From positions 41,554 to 105,553 of the IMG/VR virus record IMGVR_UViG_3300011113_000649: DNA of 64,000 bases; one strand, given 5' to 3'. Position 1 is the stretch's first letter; each line of letters begins with the position of its first letter. This document shows, piece by piece, positions 15,842 through 24,720 of this stretch. Origin of the DNA: a virus. A model generated the notes under the pieces. That model was not told the DNA's origin. It was given only the letters and a program-made list of their open reading frames with translations, and did no database searches. Position numbers and translations under genes: made by a program.

Positions 15842-16509
15842 TATATTTTTTTGATGTAGTTTTTGATGTAGTCTATGTTCGGAAATTTTTTACTACCAAG
15901 AATACCATCCGCAAAGCCATAATCAACAGCTTCTTCTGCTGTTAAGATCCAATCTCTTTTTGTTGCCAATTGTGTTACGATATGTTTTTTGGTCATCATT
16001 TTTTTCCAATTTTTTTCTTTACATATCCTACTAGACATACACCTTTCAGTAAATATATCTATCATCTTTTCGCTTTCTTTTTCACTCCAATGTATCATGC
16101 TCAATGCCGCTTTATGTTCATTATCTACGCTGATAGATCCATAATGGATTAAAAAATTTGCATTAGGACTAAGAATTCTTAAATCTGCTGCTTGTAATAA
16201 AACTGTACTACTAGATTCTACTTTTGCATATGCTACTATACACACAGGACTTTTGCTATTTTTAATATTATCATATATGCCGAGACAGTCTTGCCAATCT
16301 CCTCCAGGTAAATGCATGTGTACTAGTATTGGATCTAATGAAAGAGTATTAAGATATCTCAAATTTTTTTCAAAAGTTATAGCCGATCTGTAGTCTACAC
16401 CGGCTTCATTCTCTCCATCAAAATAAGAATGTAAGTATATTTCTCTATTATCTATGTCTATACTATGATTATGTATGTCGTAAAGAATATTGTTGTTTAC
16501 AGTTTCCAC
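15841..16509 (-). CDS. ClpP-type serine protease (S14), possible prohead protease
   Basis: The ClpP/crotonase fold is evident: HMHLPGGDWQDCLGIYDNI (oxyanion strand), nucleophile region ESSSTVLLQAADLR, catalytic His in FLIHYGS, and Asp near VDYGFADGIL. ClpP-like proteins serve as capsid maturation proteases in many tailed phages, but no capsid gene is in view. It is 222 aa long. The neighbours are a DeoC-like protein and unknown small proteins. Confidence 0.8.
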   Translation of the reverse strand: METVNNNILYDIHNHSIDIDNREIYLHSYFDGENEAGVDYRSAITFEKNLRYLNTLSLDPILVHMHLPGGDWQDCLGIYDNIKNSKSPVCIVAYAKVESSSTVLLQAADLRILSPNANFLIHYGSISVDNEHKAALSMIHWSEKESEKMIDIFTERCMSSRICKEKNWKKMMTKKHIVTQLATKRDWILTAEEAVDYGFADGILGSKKFPNIDYIKNYIKKI

Positions 16510-16513
16510 ATTA

Positions 16514-16930
16514 TCACTTTTTTGTTAAATAATAGACAACATTATCAGTAATAGATCTCATAATTTCATTATCTACAAAACACTTACCTATACCAATTCT
16601 GAATCTATATCTAGTAAACACATCCAACAGTTCAACGCCATCACATTTTTCTATTATGTTTACTATTGGTTTAGATATGTTGAAATTTGTGTGACCCACC
16701 CAAAAATTAAAAATTTTACTAGATGCAGTGTGTTCGTTATAGGGTATTAGCCCTAGTGGAGATGATATAACTTTTATTGGCTTACTATTAGCTTTTATCA
16801 TCTCTTCTTCTAAGATCTCTTGGTCTTCGTCTAGCTCTAAATCATCATCATATTTATGCCACTTTAATTCGTCTGAATTTTCTCCAAACGGATCGTTCCA
16901 TTTTTCCCAAATAATTTTATGGTTTGTCAT
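16514..16930 (-). CDS. Hypothetical acidic protein
   Basis: The chosen ATG (16930) overlaps the end of the upstream gene by 14 nt; the frame remains open upstream to 17005. The 138-aa product is very acidic near the start (DDDLELDEDQEILEEEM) and then beta-rich. No family is recognised. It belongs to the operon with the ClpP-like protease. Confidence 0.6.
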   Translation of the reverse strand: MTNHKIIWEKWNDPFGENSDELKWHKYDDDLELDEDQEILEEEMIKANSKPIKVISSPLGLIPYNEHTASSKIFNFWVGHTNFNISKPIVNIIEKCDGVELLDVFTRYRFRIGIGKCFVDNEIMRSITDNVVYYLTKK

Positions 16931-17306
16931 TATGTTTGATACCATTACTAAAGGCTGTTGGTTTAATATATGGTTCGGTTGTGTCTCCATATGATGTATT
17001 ATCATCTACTAGGTCTTGCCAAGCGACCATTACCTCTTTTACATAATGTTTGATTTTTGGATCTTGTTTGGATATGTCTATAAGAATATTTAATAAAGAA
17101 GTCATGTACTCACCAGAATTAATACCGAACAACATTTCTGCTAAACTGTCTATCGACTCGGGATCTGTATCAACAATATAAATTTTTGCATATGATTGGT
17201 TTGCTTCTACCCAAAAGGTTACTGTGTTGTGTTTGGGCAAAGATTCTTCTATATTATTTTTTTTCTTTTGATATTGACATAATTTGTTTAAAATAGATTT
17301 GATCAT
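16917..17306 (-). CDS. Hypothetical protein
   Basis: This 129-aa protein is unrecognised. A basic N-terminus (QYQKKKNN) precedes a mixed alpha/beta domain with VTFWVEANQSYAKIYIVD. It overlaps the upstream gene by 4 nt, which suggests one operon with the sigma factor. Confidence 0.6.
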   Translation of the reverse strand: MIKSILNKLCQYQKKKNNIEESLPKHNTVTFWVEANQSYAKIYIVDTDPESIDSLAEMLFGINSGEYMTSLLNILIDISKQDPKIKHYVKEVMVAWQDLVDDNTSYGDTTEPYIKPTAFSNGIKHNDKP

Positions 17307-17692
17307 TTCAATCTTTGGGTAACCTCAAATAGTATATTGCTATATGGATTTGGTTCTTGATAAATAAATTCAAACCAACATGCCCCATTTCCTATGCTAT
17401 TTGTTTTGCTAGTTATAAAACCATAGATCATATTTAATGTATCTTCATTGTCTGAGATATATTTAGTATCTATATTAATAAGTTGAGGCAATAATTCTAT
17501 ATCATTAACATATATGTATTTTTTTAAATAATCAACAAGATATGTCTCAGTGTTTTTTAAAAAGTCACTATTACATACAAAGTTGGGAAACTGTATTTGA
17601 TCTTGAGATAAAGACAAGACAAACTGTTTATTGTTTGGAATATCTGTAGATAAGACAACGCATTGGATATTTACTGTATATTTATTGTGCAT
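17303..17692 (-). CDS. Hypothetical protein
   Basis: This 129-aa protein of unknown function is rich in Ile/Asn and beta strands (YTVNIQCVVLSTDIP). It overlaps the sigma factor gene by 11 nt. There are no visible motifs. Confidence 0.6.
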   Translation of the reverse strand: MHNKYTVNIQCVVLSTDIPNNKQFVLSLSQDQIQFPNFVCNSDFLKNTETYLVDYLKKYIYVNDIELLPQLINIDTKYISDNEDTLNMIYGFITSKTNSIGNGACWFEFIYQEPNPYSNILFEVTQRLK

Positions 17693-18338
17693 TTTTTAAA
17701 CCTCTGATTAAATCTAGGGCTTTATTTAAGCCTTGCCTAACAGCCTCTCTAGTAATACCGTACTTTTTACCAATTTTTTCAAATGTGTAATTCTCAAAAT
17801 AGTATAGTCGTATATAATCCTTTTGTCTATCTGAAAGATAGTCTATTGATAGTATATTATCAATTAATCCAGCTAATGAATCGGATTGTTCTTTTTCTAT
17901 CAGTTGTTCGTCTGGAGTTTTTGTATTGTGGTCTTTAATTAGTTCATAATTAGATAGTTCCATATCTTCGTTTTTAAAGTCTAGAGAATAAACATTTTTT
18001 ATATTTTTGGGCTTTTGATAAATTTTGCTAACATAAGTTTGGATAGCCCATAAAGCACATTGATTTCTATATGAATATTTAGTTTTTTTAGTTCCTTGTT
18101 TATTTGTATAGTTTTCATCCCATCTCCAATCAGCCATCATAATAGCATTAGCCACAGAAGATACTGCATCTTCATCTTTTAGCATCTTTTGAGATAGGCC
18201 ATTAAATATTGCATTAGCAAATTTAGAAATTGCTTTTTTGGCAAGTAACAAGTATACATCCAGGGTATCAAATTCTATTTCTGAATGATTCTTATAGGCG
18301 ATTTTTTGATTTCCAATTCCGTTGATCTGTAGCAACAT
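17682..18338 (-). CDS. Sigma-70-family RNA polymerase sigma factor
   Basis: This protein redirects host RNA polymerase to phage promoters, most likely middle or late ones. Residues 25-110 look like region 2 (DVYLLLAKKAISKFA and YSYRNQCALWAIQTYVSKI). Residues 160-215 form a clear region 4 with a helix-turn-helix: YLSDRQKDYIRLYYFEN, FEKIGKKYGITREAVRQGL. Its 218 aa fit an ECF/phage type without region 1. It is co-transcribed with three unknown genes. Confidence 0.85.
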   Translation of the reverse strand: MLLQINGIGNQKIAYKNHSEIEFDTLDVYLLLAKKAISKFANAIFNGLSQKMLKDEDAVSSVANAIMMADWRWDENYTNKQGTKKTKYSYRNQCALWAIQTYVSKIYQKPKNIKNVYSLDFKNEDMELSNYELIKDHNTKTPDEQLIEKEQSDSLAGLIDNILSIDYLSDRQKDYIRLYYFENYTFEKIGKKYGITREAVRQGLNKALDLIRGLKNAQ

Positions 18339-18385
18339 TATTTAAGGTTCCTTGGGTATTTAAATTAATAACATCTTCGATTAAA

Positions 18386-18589
18386 TTACGCGTATATTCT
18401 CAGCATCGATCTGGGGTTATCATCGTAGCCTATGATAATATTACCAGAATCTATTTTATCTATTTGTTTAGATAATATAAAGTCTATAGTTTGAATAAGT
18501 CTAATAATCGCCATGTCACCTACACAATAATAATGTAGATGAAGTAATCTCTGGACAAGCCAGTGTAAAAAATTTATATCCTCATCCAC
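18386..18589 (-). CDS. Small hypothetical protein, partial similarity to 42964-43275 product
   Basis: This 67-aa protein begins with HWLVQRLLHLHY, resembling WIAQRLVNRY at the start of the 103-aa protein at 42964-43275, so the two may be paralogues. The function is unknown. It lies 47 nt upstream of the sigma gene. Confidence 0.5.
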   Translation of the reverse strand: MDEDINFLHWLVQRLLHLHYYCVGDMAIIRLIQTIDFILSKQIDKIDSGNIIIGYDDNPRSMLRIYA

Positions 18590-18620
18590 AAAACTATTCC
18601 TATTTATCCAAATCTTATCT

Positions 18621-19322
18621 TTATTTAGTTAATCTTTGCCACTGTTCTGTTTGTGGTCTGTCTTTATCTCCAGGTTGTGCTGGGCGATATTTTTTTCCTT
18701 CTCGTTCTCTTTTCTTGCGAATATTTTCCCATAATCCTGGTCTAGTATTTTGTCCCATTGTTGTTGTAACGCCAGGATATTTTTTGTATTGATATTCATA
18801 ATGAGGCAAGTCTGATATTTTTACTTTTTTACGTTTTTTTGTTGTGTCGTTTTCTGGATTCACAACCGATTCTGTTTCTTCATAGTCATCGTCATCTGTC
18901 TCGACGAACATGACAAAATCATGGATACTTCTCAAATGATCCTCTGCAACCGCAATCATACCTTGAAGATGTGGTGCTGTCAAATTTTCTTTTACCATAG
19001 GACTATCTAAGTAATCCAGTATATCTTTGGCATGACTCATTATTGCTCTTAATGAGCCAACACTCATATCATAATAACTTTTTTTGTATTCTGATTCTTC
19101 TTCTTTTTCTTCATCTTCTTCTGGCATATCATTAGATAGCAAGCTTAATCTATCGTCTTCATATTCATTTTCGGGATATACATCATCTTCTTGTTCATAA
19201 TCACAACCACAACTATCTGCTTTAGTGGTTTTTAATTCTGTTTTTTCTTGGGTGTCGTGTGTTTTGTGAGTAGCATTTACTGCGTCTTTAATACCGTTGA
19301 GTATATCATTAAATCTGGTCAT
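18621..19322 (-). CDS. Acidic protein with conserved C-terminal phage motif
   Basis: This 233-aa protein has a long acidic, disordered first half (CGCDYEQEDDVYPENEYEDD). It has a helical middle, and a basic tail with RPGLWENIRKKREREGKKYR. The tail motif (P-G-L-W-x-N-I-x-x-K-R) recurs in phage proteins of the structural region. A scaffold or internal protein role is possible. Confidence 0.6.
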   Translation of the reverse strand: MTRFNDILNGIKDAVNATHKTHDTQEKTELKTTKADSCGCDYEQEDDVYPENEYEDDRLSLLSNDMPEEDEEKEEESEYKKSYYDMSVGSLRAIMSHAKDILDYLDSPMVKENLTAPHLQGMIAVAEDHLRSIHDFVMFVETDDDDYEETESVVNPENDTTKKRKKVKISDLPHYEYQYKKYPGVTTTMGQNTRPGLWENIRKKREREGKKYRPAQPGDKDRPQTEQWQRLTK

Positions 19323-19363
19323 TATAGTATTTCCCTAATATGTTTGTAGTTAATTAAATTATA

Positions 19364-20032
19364 TTACCAAGCTTTACAAGACCAATATCTTGCTTTCCAT
19401 TTGGGGCCTGGATTGTCACAATTGTGTCTGGCTCTGAAACTTTTGCGACGTTCTGGAATGTTTTTTTTAATTTTCATGTTTGGATCACCAAATCTGACTA
19501 TCACAATGTTGCCACTCTCATTCTTTGTATAAACTGCAAATTTTTTAGGTCCGCTAGGAGTCCTAAAAGGTTTATTTAAGGTTACTTTACGACCCTGATA
19601 TTCTGCTGCTTTTGCTTCTCCATCAAATCGAAGATATCTATTATTTTTTCTATAGTTACCCTTTTTTTCAAAATAAAACAACTCGTTAGTAACCGGATCT
19701 AAATATTGATATTTTGCAATTGATGATACGTCTAAAATTTCCGTTTCTTCACCCATATCCTCATAGTCTATATCATTTGGAACAATGAGATTATTAGCAG
19801 ACAGTAATTCTGCTTCGGTTTCACAGTTATCACACTCATAGGACATTGAGAAACCCAGTATATCTAATACATAGTCCAATAATCCAGCTTTGTTCTTTTT
19901 GCGTGTCTGTCCCAAACAAATAGCTACTCGTTGTTGAGTATTAGGATAGTCTTTTTTCATGGTTTCGTTGCTCATACAACGACCAATGAATTTTTGTCTA
20001 TCTTCGTTTGGTTTTTTTTCTGGGATTGGCAT
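19364..20032 (-). CDS. Phage protein with conserved N- and C-terminal cysteine motifs
   Basis: The N-terminus (PNEDRQKFIGRCMSNETMKK then YPNTQQRVAICLGQ) and the C-terminus (RKSFRARHNCDNPGPKWKAR followed by YWSCKAW) are patterns I know from many tailed-phage proteins, often near prohead protease, portal or structural genes. The function is not settled. The middle domain is variable with a CDNC pair. It overlaps the glycosyltransferase gene by 35 nt. Confidence 0.65.
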   Translation of the reverse strand: MPIPEKKPNEDRQKFIGRCMSNETMKKDYPNTQQRVAICLGQTRKKNKAGLLDYVLDILGFSMSYECDNCETEAELLSANNLIVPNDIDYEDMGEETEILDVSSIAKYQYLDPVTNELFYFEKKGNYRKNNRYLRFDGEAKAAEYQGRKVTLNKPFRTPSGPKKFAVYTKNESGNIVIVRFGDPNMKIKKNIPERRKSFRARHNCDNPGPKWKARYWSCKAW

Positions 20033-21119
20033 GATAACTATTATTCCTTGTGATTGTTTGGTCTATAATTGAAGCCGTATTATTCCACGTAAAATGCTTG
20101 GCTGTTAATAGGCCATTAGGATTACTACGTACATTATTACTATACACAAATCTCATAAGATCTACCGTTTGGTCTAATTGTGGTTGTCCTAATTTAGCCC
20201 AGCTGCCTTCTCCATGAAACCATTTTTTATCATTTGCAATTTCTGTTTCGGTAATATTTACTAAATATGCATTATCTTTAGTACAATATTCTGTATGTGC
20301 TGAATAATTAGTAGCTATTATTGGCTTATTTAAAGCCATGCTTTCTAATATAGAATTATTCCACCCTTCTGCTCTGGACAGATAAATTCCACAATCCCCA
20401 TGAAAGATATATTCTGCTAAATGATATTGTGTTGGTAGTCTGCCAAATATTTTTATCTTATTAGCAAGTTTAGAATTTTTTGCCATACTGATCCAAAATT
20501 GTTCTTCTTCTGGTTTTAAGAACATATTATGTGGTAACAACCATAGTTCAACGTCATCATTTTCGTCGAACGCGGCATTAAATGCTTGAATTAAAAAATC
20601 GTGACCTTTTCTGTGTTCCCATTTACCTATGTGAAAAAACCTGTAAGTATTTTCTACTTTAATTTTAATTGGTAATTTAAAAATTTCTAAGTCCACAGCT
20701 AGCGGTGCAACATACACAGGCTTAGTGATATTATTTTCTTGTAAAATTTGTTTGCCCCATTTAGAAGCAACAAAAATTCCATCGCAAGAATTTAGATGAA
20801 CTTTTTCAATAGGCTTAAGTTTATCTACCTCAAAAAATGGAAATGAGTAATAGTGTCCACTGCCTATTCTAGAAGCCAAATCAAATTGATGCCAAATTTT
20901 AAGACACGGAGCTTTATAGTCAAAATTTTGAGCATTACTGACTACTTTTTGTAGAAGCCCCTTTTCTGTTTCAGAATTTATTTCTATTTGGTCCCCACCC
21001 ATAGGGAATAGGCTGACATCTATATTAAGATCAACTAATTTTTTTAATATATTCAGAGACGTAATACCATAACCAGTTTTGCCTATGGCACAACTTAGAT
21101 TTAATTTTTTAGATATCAT
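19998..21119 (-). CDS. Glycosyltransferase, GT4/GT1-like (GT-B fold)
   Basis: The 373-aa protein has two Rossmann-like halves. The C-terminal half shows the GT4 signature: FFHIGKWEHRKGHDFLIQAF, then IYLSRAEGWNNSILESMALN with an E-x7-E nucleotide-sugar site, and KPIIATNYS. It should transfer a sugar to a glycan or protein acceptor. It opens the surface-glycan island and overlaps GuaC by 4 nt. Confidence 0.82.
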   Translation of the reverse strand: MISKKLNLSCAIGKTGYGITSLNILKKLVDLNIDVSLFPMGGDQIEINSETEKGLLQKVVSNAQNFDYKAPCLKIWHQFDLASRIGSGHYYSFPFFEVDKLKPIEKVHLNSCDGIFVASKWGKQILQENNITKPVYVAPLAVDLEIFKLPIKIKVENTYRFFHIGKWEHRKGHDFLIQAFNAAFDENDDVELWLLPHNMFLKPEEEQFWISMAKNSKLANKIKIFGRLPTQYHLAEYIFHGDCGIYLSRAEGWNNSILESMALNKPIIATNYSAHTEYCTKDNAYLVNITETEIANDKKWFHGEGSWAKLGQPQLDQTVDLMRFVYSNNVRSNPNGLLTAKHFTWNNTASIIDQTITRNNSYHANPRKKTKRR

Positions 21120-22228
21120 TTTTCGTAAACTTTATTGTGTGTGTTATTCACTTGTATAAATGTTGTTTTTTTACCAAAATCTTTAATTTTGTTAGCTCCT
21201 ATATATGTACAGGAGCTTCTTAATCCGCCATAAATATCTTGTATTACTTCTTCTGCCATGCCTTTATATGGGACAATAACGCATTTGCCTTCGGCTGTTC
21301 TATATTTTGCAACTCCGTTGTGGTGTTTATTCATAGCATCTTTGCTACTCATACCATAATATTTTAGTGATACTTTTCTTTTTTTATGGTCTAATCCGCC
21401 GGGATCAAACGGTTGCCATCCTCCACTACGCATTGCATATTCGTATTTCCATTCTCCTTCACATTCGTCGCATCCTGCAAACATACTGCCAAGCATTACA
21501 AAATCACTATTACCACCAAAAGCTTTACAAACATCTCCAACTACTTTGCATCCGCCATCGCTACAAATGTGACCACCAAGACCATGAGCGGCATCTGCAC
21601 ATTCCATTACAGCACTCAGTTGGGGGTATCCGACGCCAGTTTTTAAACGGGTGGTACACACACTACCTGACCCTATACCAACCTTGACTATATCAACTTT
21701 GCCATGAATAATAAGTTCCTCGACCATTTCTTGAGTTACCACATTTCCGGCCATAAGAATAATTTCTGGAAATAATTTTCTTATATGTGTGGCTGTTTTT
21801 ACGAACTGTTCAGTATAACCATTTGCTACATCCAAACATACGTTGGGAATATAAAATCCACTAGCTTTAATAGTATTTAGTACTATTTCTAGTTTATCTA
21901 TATCTTTTTTAGACGTACCGGTAGAATAGAATATTAAATTTTTATTACTACCATGATCGCAGTAAAAATTGATTAAATCGTCGTGATCATAATGTTTATG
22001 TAAACAAGTAATTGCGTTGTGATCGCTTAGAGATTTGGCCATATATAGAGTACCCACCGTATCCATATTTGCTACCATGATAGGAACACAAGACAATTCT
22101 CTGGGGCTATGTACGAATTTAAATGCTCTAATCAAATCCACCTCGGACCTACTATTGAGGGTGGACCTTTTTGGTCTGATTAATACATCGTCGAAATCTA
22201 ACTTTGTTTCATTAATGATTTTTTGCAT
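21116..22228 (-). CDS. guaC: GMP reductase (IMPDH/GuaC family)
   Basis: This enzyme converts GMP to IMP with NADPH. The TIM barrel contains GIGSGSVCTTRLKTGVGYPQ with catalytic Cys191, then ECADAAHGLGGH and SDGGC, followed by FGGNSDFVMLGSM, which is closer to GuaC than to IMPDH. No CBS domains are present. The 370-aa length is slightly above E. coli GuaC. IMPDH/GuaC-type phage genes are known split-intein sites, but this copy is intact. Confidence 0.88.
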   Translation of the reverse strand: MQKIINETKLDFDDVLIRPKRSTLNSRSEVDLIRAFKFVHSPRELSCVPIMVANMDTVGTLYMAKSLSDHNAITCLHKHYDHDDLINFYCDHGSNKNLIFYSTGTSKKDIDKLEIVLNTIKASGFYIPNVCLDVANGYTEQFVKTATHIRKLFPEIILMAGNVVTQEMVEELIIHGKVDIVKVGIGSGSVCTTRLKTGVGYPQLSAVMECADAAHGLGGHICSDGGCKVVGDVCKAFGGNSDFVMLGSMFAGCDECEGEWKYEYAMRSGGWQPFDPGGLDHKKRKVSLKYYGMSSKDAMNKHHNGVAKYRTAEGKCVIVPYKGMAEEVIQDIYGGLRSSCTYIGANKIKDFGKKTTFIQVNNTHNKVYEK

Positions 22229-22270
22229 TTGTTTTTTTGCCTAAAGATAATCTATTAAAATCAAATAAGT

Positions 22271-22804
22271 TTATAAGGTAAAAAATCTCCACCTGTTATA
22301 ATATTCTATTTCTGCGTCTGTGTGTATATGCTGTAGATAGTTTTTAACCTCTAGCCAAGTAGAAAATATCATTTGGTGTGGGATAGTACCAAACAACCAA
22401 TCTGGAGTTTGACTTTTTCCCTGCTCCATATGAACAATAATTGGTTTTTTAGATCTATTCGCTAAAAATATTTCTTCGTATGTTCCACACGGATGAATAT
22501 CAAGATCTAGATTAACTATAATAAAATCGCTTATATCTACTAGTCTAAGATCAACGGCTCTGATAGTTTTCATCATTGCCGATAATTCATCATAGCGACC
22601 CATTTGTTTGAGTTTTGTTTTTATATGATGGGTATCATTATCTTCAAGACCTATATCTGTTGGTTTGCTAATAGGATTGAAAACTACAATACTTAAATTT
22701 TCTAAGAATGGAGTTATAGAATCTCGCCACCCAGTACCACGGTCTGCAACTCTATCCATAGCGCCAGCCAAATATACTCTTTGATTTGTAAGTCTTTGGT
22801 TCAT
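22271..22804 (-). CDS. Nucleoside 2-deoxyribosyltransferase-like protein
   Basis: The start VYLAGAMDRVADRGTGWRD and the later ISDFIIVNLDLDIHPCGTYE give the family pattern: an N-terminal nucleotide-binding loop and an Asp plus G-T-x-x-E catalytic region. The family exchanges bases on deoxynucleosides or hydrolyses dNMPs. It is 177 aa long. It sits beside guaC, which suggests purine nucleotide remodelling. Confidence 0.72.
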   Translation of the reverse strand: MNQRLTNQRVYLAGAMDRVADRGTGWRDSITPFLENLSIVVFNPISKPTDIGLEDNDTHHIKTKLKQMGRYDELSAMMKTIRAVDLRLVDISDFIIVNLDLDIHPCGTYEEIFLANRSKKPIIVHMEQGKSQTPDWLFGTIPHQMIFSTWLEVKNYLQHIHTDAEIEYYNRWRFFTL

Positions 22805-22813
22805 ATATGGTAT

Positions 22814-22951
22814 TCAATATCTCGTATCAAAAACATAATCAAATAAATTATTGGTTCTCGGGAAATGTTTTCTATTTGTTTTTAGTTCTTTAATTCCATT
22901 TAAAAGACCGAGAAACATAGAAATAGCAAAAATCCAATATAATGTTGTCAT
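22814..22951 (-). CDS. Small membrane protein (45 aa)
   Basis: The start is the ATG at 22951, which overlaps the stop of the GT2 gene (ATGA) after AGGAC. The product has one transmembrane helix (LYWIFAISMFLGLLNGI) and a basic tail. The function is unknown. Confidence 0.55.
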   Translation of the reverse strand: MTTLYWIFAISMFLGLLNGIKELKTNRKHFPRTNNLFDYVFDTRY

Positions 22952-23691
22952 TTTGTCCTTTGTTCTTGTAGAATTGCTAAATATGGTAATCTGCTTCGCT
23001 GTACTTCTGCTAAACATTTTTGTAAATGTTCTGAATTGGTAGAACGCCCAGTAGGGTTTTCATAATATAAGCCAACTGGATGATTGACCAGTTCTATTGT
23101 AGCACCGCCGAACGCACAACGCAACCAGAATTCTCCATCAGCCGCTGATATGTAAGACTCATCAAAATATCCAAACCTGTCATGTAAACTTTTTCTCCAT
23201 AAAGGCATACAGTGTGGCGAATTATTTCTTAATAAATTTTCTAACGAGTGAGGCAAATAGGGATAGATAACATTATATTCATTATGTTCATATTTTTCAT
23301 TCGGGACATGCGACACATATGTGATGCCGTACACAACATCAATATCAGGCTTATTGGCTAGCCTATTGTATAAAATCTCTATGCTGTTAGGCGACTTTCT
23401 ATCGTCTACATTCCAATTACCAATGATATCAGATGAACAATGTTGAATAGCTATATTCCAACACTGATATAATCCAGGATCACTATCTAGTTTAATATAT
23501 TTTATATTTGAGTATTTATTTAATAGTGGAAGTATGTGTTGTTCCTCGTTTTCTGGTGAATCACAATTTAATAAAACAAACTCGATATCAGAGAAAATAG
23601 TTTGCCGCAACATATCTTCTATGTATCCTTGTATAAATTTTTCACCCTTGTAAAAAGAACAAAATATTGAGCATTTATAGGCGTTGTTCAT
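22948..23691 (-). CDS. Glycosyltransferase family 2 (GT-A fold)
   Basis: The N-terminus (SIFCSFYKGEKFIQGYIEDM) and FVLLNCDSPENEEQ match the GT2 nucleotide-binding region. NWNVDDRKSPNSIE is the likely DxD-type site, and SAADGEFWLRCA follows the acceptor-loop ED/DGE pattern. It is 247 aa long. It probably adds a residue to the island's glycan. Confidence 0.8.
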   Translation of the reverse strand: MNNAYKCSIFCSFYKGEKFIQGYIEDMLRQTIFSDIEFVLLNCDSPENEEQHILPLLNKYSNIKYIKLDSDPGLYQCWNIAIQHCSSDIIGNWNVDDRKSPNSIEILYNRLANKPDIDVVYGITYVSHVPNEKYEHNEYNVIYPYLPHSLENLLRNNSPHCMPLWRKSLHDRFGYFDESYISAADGEFWLRCAFGGATIELVNHPVGLYYENPTGRSTNSEHLQKCLAEVQRSRLPYLAILQEQRTK

Positions 23692-23698
23692 GGTAGTT

Positions 23699-24652
23699 TT
23701 ACTTTAAATAAATTTGTTTAAATATTGGGATTACTTTTTCTGGAGAAAATTCTTGATAACAATTCCATTCCGATGAGTTGATTTCTTTTTTATTAAGATT
23801 TAATATGATATTATCTATCTCTTTTTTATTGCTGTAATATATACCCTTATTTCCTAAAACCTGTATATGATTTTTTTCTGGCGAATCTCTATATGTTATT
23901 ATTGGTTTATTTCTGATGGAAAATTCTCCACATGATAAACCAAATGACTCACCAATATATCTAGCATGAAGCATAGCATCGCATGTGTTAATAAACTTTA
24001 CTTTTTCATTTAAATTTGGTGTTGAATTTAAATATATAATTTTTTCATGCTTATAAAATGGCTGAGTATATTGAAATATAAACCATATATCATTTCTTTG
24101 TTTTAAGCAGCCGATAATAGATTCTTTTACAAATGGTATATCAAAAGTTTCCCAGCCTCCATTTCTTCCAAAAACTAAATCACTATTTGGGATATTGAGT
24201 TCATTTCTCATATCCTCTCGATAGTCTGGAAGATAAACAATATGTGGAACATACGGTATAGAAAACCCCGTTATCTCTGACAACCATCTAGACCCCATAG
24301 CATAAATATCGCCATGAATCCAATTACGTTCCCAGTGTCCTGATACTGCGTTTATTAAATTTTTAGATACAGAAGATATAACACCGTCAGGTTTTCCTCC
24401 TTTTATCATAAAAAAATAATCACACGTGTTTTGTTTTAAAATATTATCAATTTGATTTTTATCTTCATATCCAAAAACAGCGAACTCTTTTTCAAACTTT
24501 TTAATAACACTATTATCATTAAAATTATTTTTGAGATCAAACACAATAATTGGCTCAACATCAAGATAATACCGAGTCCAATATGCCCAATCATAGATTG
24601 CTATAGTAGTCCCTCTTAAGCACAAGGAATTGTCATGGAATGCTATTTTCAT
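23699..24652 (-). CDS. Glycosyltransferase, GT4-like
   Basis: This 317-aa protein has a GT-B C-terminal half: DLVFGRNGGWETFDIPFVKE, a helical stretch, then LHARYIGESFGLSCGEFSIR with the E-x7-E-like acceptor, and NKPIITYRDS. It lies in the very AT-rich part of the island. The sugar donor is unknown. Confidence 0.72.
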   Translation of the reverse strand: MKIAFHDNSLCLRGTTIAIYDWAYWTRYYLDVEPIIVFDLKNNFNDNSVIKKFEKEFAVFGYEDKNQIDNILKQNTCDYFFMIKGGKPDGVISSVSKNLINAVSGHWERNWIHGDIYAMGSRWLSEITGFSIPYVPHIVYLPDYREDMRNELNIPNSDLVFGRNGGWETFDIPFVKESIIGCLKQRNDIWFIFQYTQPFYKHEKIIYLNSTPNLNEKVKFINTCDAMLHARYIGESFGLSCGEFSIRNKPIITYRDSPEKNHIQVLGNKGIYYSNKKEIDNIILNLNKKEINSSEWNCYQEFSPEKVIPIFKQIYLK

Positions 24653-24708
24653 ATTAATAATAAATATTTTAACATTTTATCATCTAATTTATTTAAAGAA
24701 TATGTCAT
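24649..24708 (-). other. Very short reading frame upstream of GT4-like gene
   Basis: A 19-codon frame (starts MTYSLNKLDDK) ends in a TGA overlapping the ATG of the next gene. It may be a leader peptide or the remnant of a lost island gene. The evidence is only the stop-start overlap. Confidence 0.25.
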
Positions 24709-24720
24709 ATTTTTTTAATA

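Noticed and set aside
21116-22228. IMP dehydrogenase
   Set aside because: The active-site loop and C-terminal pattern fit GMP reductase better, and CBS domains are absent; substrate assignment is still by similarity only.
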